Origin: an uncultured Thermoleophilia bacterium
GTDB lineage: Bacteria > Actinomycetota > Thermoleophilia > Gaiellales > F1-60-MAGs149
Direction of reading: 5' to 3'
Assembly (NCBI GenBank): GCA_902806305.1
Contig: CADCWC010000196.1
Coordinates: 1-7,298 of the forward strand
DNA length: 7,298 nt
Notes under the pieces: model-generated
Database searches by the model: none
What the model saw: the letters and a program-made list of their open reading frames with translations, nothing else
Told to the model about the DNA's origin: nothing
In this document: positions 6,175 to 7,298 of the stretch, one piece after another
How positions within the stretch are numbered: the stretch's first letter is position 1
Layout: each line of letters opens with the position of its first letter
Translations under genes and position numbers: made by a program

Positions 6175-7298
6175 CGCGTCCCCTCGGCCTTGTCCCAGAC
6201 CGGCTCGACCCCGCGTACCACGTCGACGAGCCCGAGCACGGTGGCGAGGCTCACGAGCACGTAGTACTGCGCCACCGCCAGCAGCCGGACGCGGCCACCG
6301 GTGGCGGCGGACGCCACCGCGGCCGCGCCGAGCAGCCCCTGCCCGGCCAGGAGCACCCGGGCGCCGCGGTCGCCGCGGCCCCCGGAGACCAGCGAGCTGC
6401 CCAGCAGCGCCAGGTGCAGCAGGCCGCTCGCGTAGCGCAGCAGCCGGTGCGAGACCATCTGCAGCCAGTACAGCGGACCGAGCCGCCGCAGCGAGAACAT
6501 GCGGCCCCGGAGGACGAGCAGCCAGCAGTGCCCGAACATCCGCACCTTCCGCCGGAACTCGTCCTCGAGGTCGGTCGACATCTTCTCCGTGGCCTCGGCC
6601 TCGGCGACGTAGACGGCCCGCTTCCCACGGCCGACCATGCGGTACGGGAGGGACAGGTCGTGGCCGAAGCGCGGGTCGACCTCCTCGTAGAAGTCGCGTC
6701 GGACGGCGTAGATCGCGCCGTTCCCGCCCGTGACCGAGCCCGTCTGCGACTCCCGCGCGCGCAGCGCGAGCTCGAGGCGCCAGTACGTCCCCTCCTGGTT
6801 CGTCCCCTGCGGACTCTCGAGGCGCAGCCGCCCGCACGCGTAGGCCACGTCCGGGTCGGCGAAGGCGCGTACCAGTCGACGCAGGGCGTCCGGCGCCCAC
6901 AGGCAGTTGGCGTCGGAGAACGCCAGGACCTCGGCGTCGAGCCTCCGGACGGCCACGTTCTGGGCGTTCACCTTGCCGCCACGAGGCGCCCGGATCAGCT
7001 CGACGCCGCGCCCGGCGAACGACCGCACGATCTCGTCCGTGCGGTCCGAGGAGGCGTCGGAGGCGACCACGATCCGGAGGCGGTCGGATGGGTAGTCGAG
7101 CGCGAGCGCGTTCTCGAGCCGCGCCGCGATCACGTCCTCCTCGTTGTAGGCCGTGATGACGAGCGCCACGGTCGGCGTGACGTCCCCCGCGCGCACGGGG
7201 CGGGGCCGCAACCGGGCCACCGCGGCGCCGCCGAGCGGGTAGCCGACGTGGGTCCAGGCGAGCAGGGCGGTCGAGAGCCACATCAGCGCGCGCGTCCA
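6171..7298 (-). CDS. Membrane-bound family-2 glycosyltransferase (5' end outside window)
   Basis: GT-A fold glycosyltransferase of the cellulose/hyaluronan-synthase-like GT2 group. It uses a nucleotide sugar in the cytoplasm to extend a membrane-linked glycan. Counted from the ATG at 7283, the visible protein has 370 aa. A hydrophobic start runs to about residue 24 and includes WTHVGYPL. Next come ALVITAYNEE (40-49), VASDASSDRTDE (D76, D80), GGKVNAQN (K104), the DxD-type motif FSDAN (D124), and the acceptor region TGGNGAIYAVRR. GHDL (D209) follows as the probable base, then RRKVRM (244-249), the counterpart of QxxRW. Two or three membrane helices lie at about 270-300, 308-328 and 335-357. It ends with a basic WDKAEGTR tail. 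The frame remains open to the window edge, the ATG at 7283 has no ribosome binding site, and relatives carry a full N-terminal membrane helix. The true start is therefore probably beyond 7298. It is the first visible gene of the operon. Confidence 0.94.
   Translation of the reverse strand, partial: WTRALMWLSTALLAWTHVGYPLGGAAVARLRPRPVRAGDVTPTVALVITAYNEEDVIAARLENALALDYPSDRLRIVVASDASSDRTDEIVRSFAGRGVELIRAPRGGKVNAQNVAVRRLDAEVLAFSDANCLWAPDALRRLVRAFADPDVAYACGRLRLESPQGTNQEGTYWRLELALRARESQTGSVTGGNGAIYAVRRDFYEEVDPRFGHDLSLPYRMVGRGKRAVYVAEAEATEKMSTDLEDEFRRKVRMFGHCWLLVLRGRMFSLRRLGPLYWLQMVSHRLLRYASGLLHLALLGSSLVSGGRGDRGARVLLAGQGLLGAAAVASAATGGRVRLLAVAQYYVLVSLATVLGLVDVVRGVEPVWDKAEGTR

Noticed and set aside
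6175..7281. Upstream extension of the sugar transferase frame, which would give a 587-aa protein
   Set aside because: The extra part is an Arg/Ala/Gly-rich shadow of the glycosyltransferase in another frame. The GTG at 6174 has a ribosome binding site, overlaps the upstream stop by 4 nt and starts right before the conserved KRLLD.
1..7298. Search for tRNA genes, CRISPR repeats, insertion sequences and long direct repeats
   Set aside because: By eye I saw no cloverleaf-like elements, regularly spaced repeats, transposase-like frames or terminal inverted repeats. Short GC repeats are expected at this composition.

Overview
The window comes from a very GC-rich bacterial chromosome. The third codon position is almost always G or C, GTG starts are common, and candidate terminators are GC-only hairpins without a T tract. 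Together with the gene families present, this points to an actinobacterium. A deep-branching lineage such as Thermoleophilia is possible, but that is only a guess. Six genes are complete or nearly so, a gene tail sits at the left edge, and coding density is high. I see no tRNA, rRNA, CRISPR array, transposase or prophage gene.

Left block (1-2728). The last 20 codons of a plus-strand gene, perhaps a family-4 glycosyltransferase, end 4 bp from the stop of a convergent MMPL/RND-type exporter. The exporter is divergent from a MarR-family repressor. The roughly 95 bp between them is locally AT-rich and holds a candidate promoter and short inverted repeats. This is a typical self-contained efflux or lipid-export pair with its local regulator.

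Middle block (2729-4480). A single plus-strand gene encodes a Tat-exported DUF839/PhoX-like protein. It has its own candidate promoter and ribosome binding site, and it ends in a convergent intergenic region with two adjacent GC-rich hairpins.

Right block (4481-7298, minus strand). This is an operon read right to left: a membrane family-2 glycosyltransferase whose 5' end runs off the window, a small PglC/WcaJ-like sugar-1-phosphate transferase, and an ATP-grasp ligase with a PylC-like N-terminal domain. Both junctions are 4-nt GTGA overlaps, so the three are probably translationally coupled. The likely setting is surface polysaccharide or glycolipid assembly: the small transferase loads the first sugar phosphate on the lipid carrier, the glycosyltransferase extends the chain, and the ATP-grasp enzyme may form an amide or peptide bond on a sugar or precursor. 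That ligase's substrate is the main open question here.

Overall this is a cell-envelope neighbourhood made of known families. I found no clear evidence of a wholly new system. The coupled glycosyltransferase/phosphoglycosyl transferase/ATP-grasp cassette is the part most worth following up.
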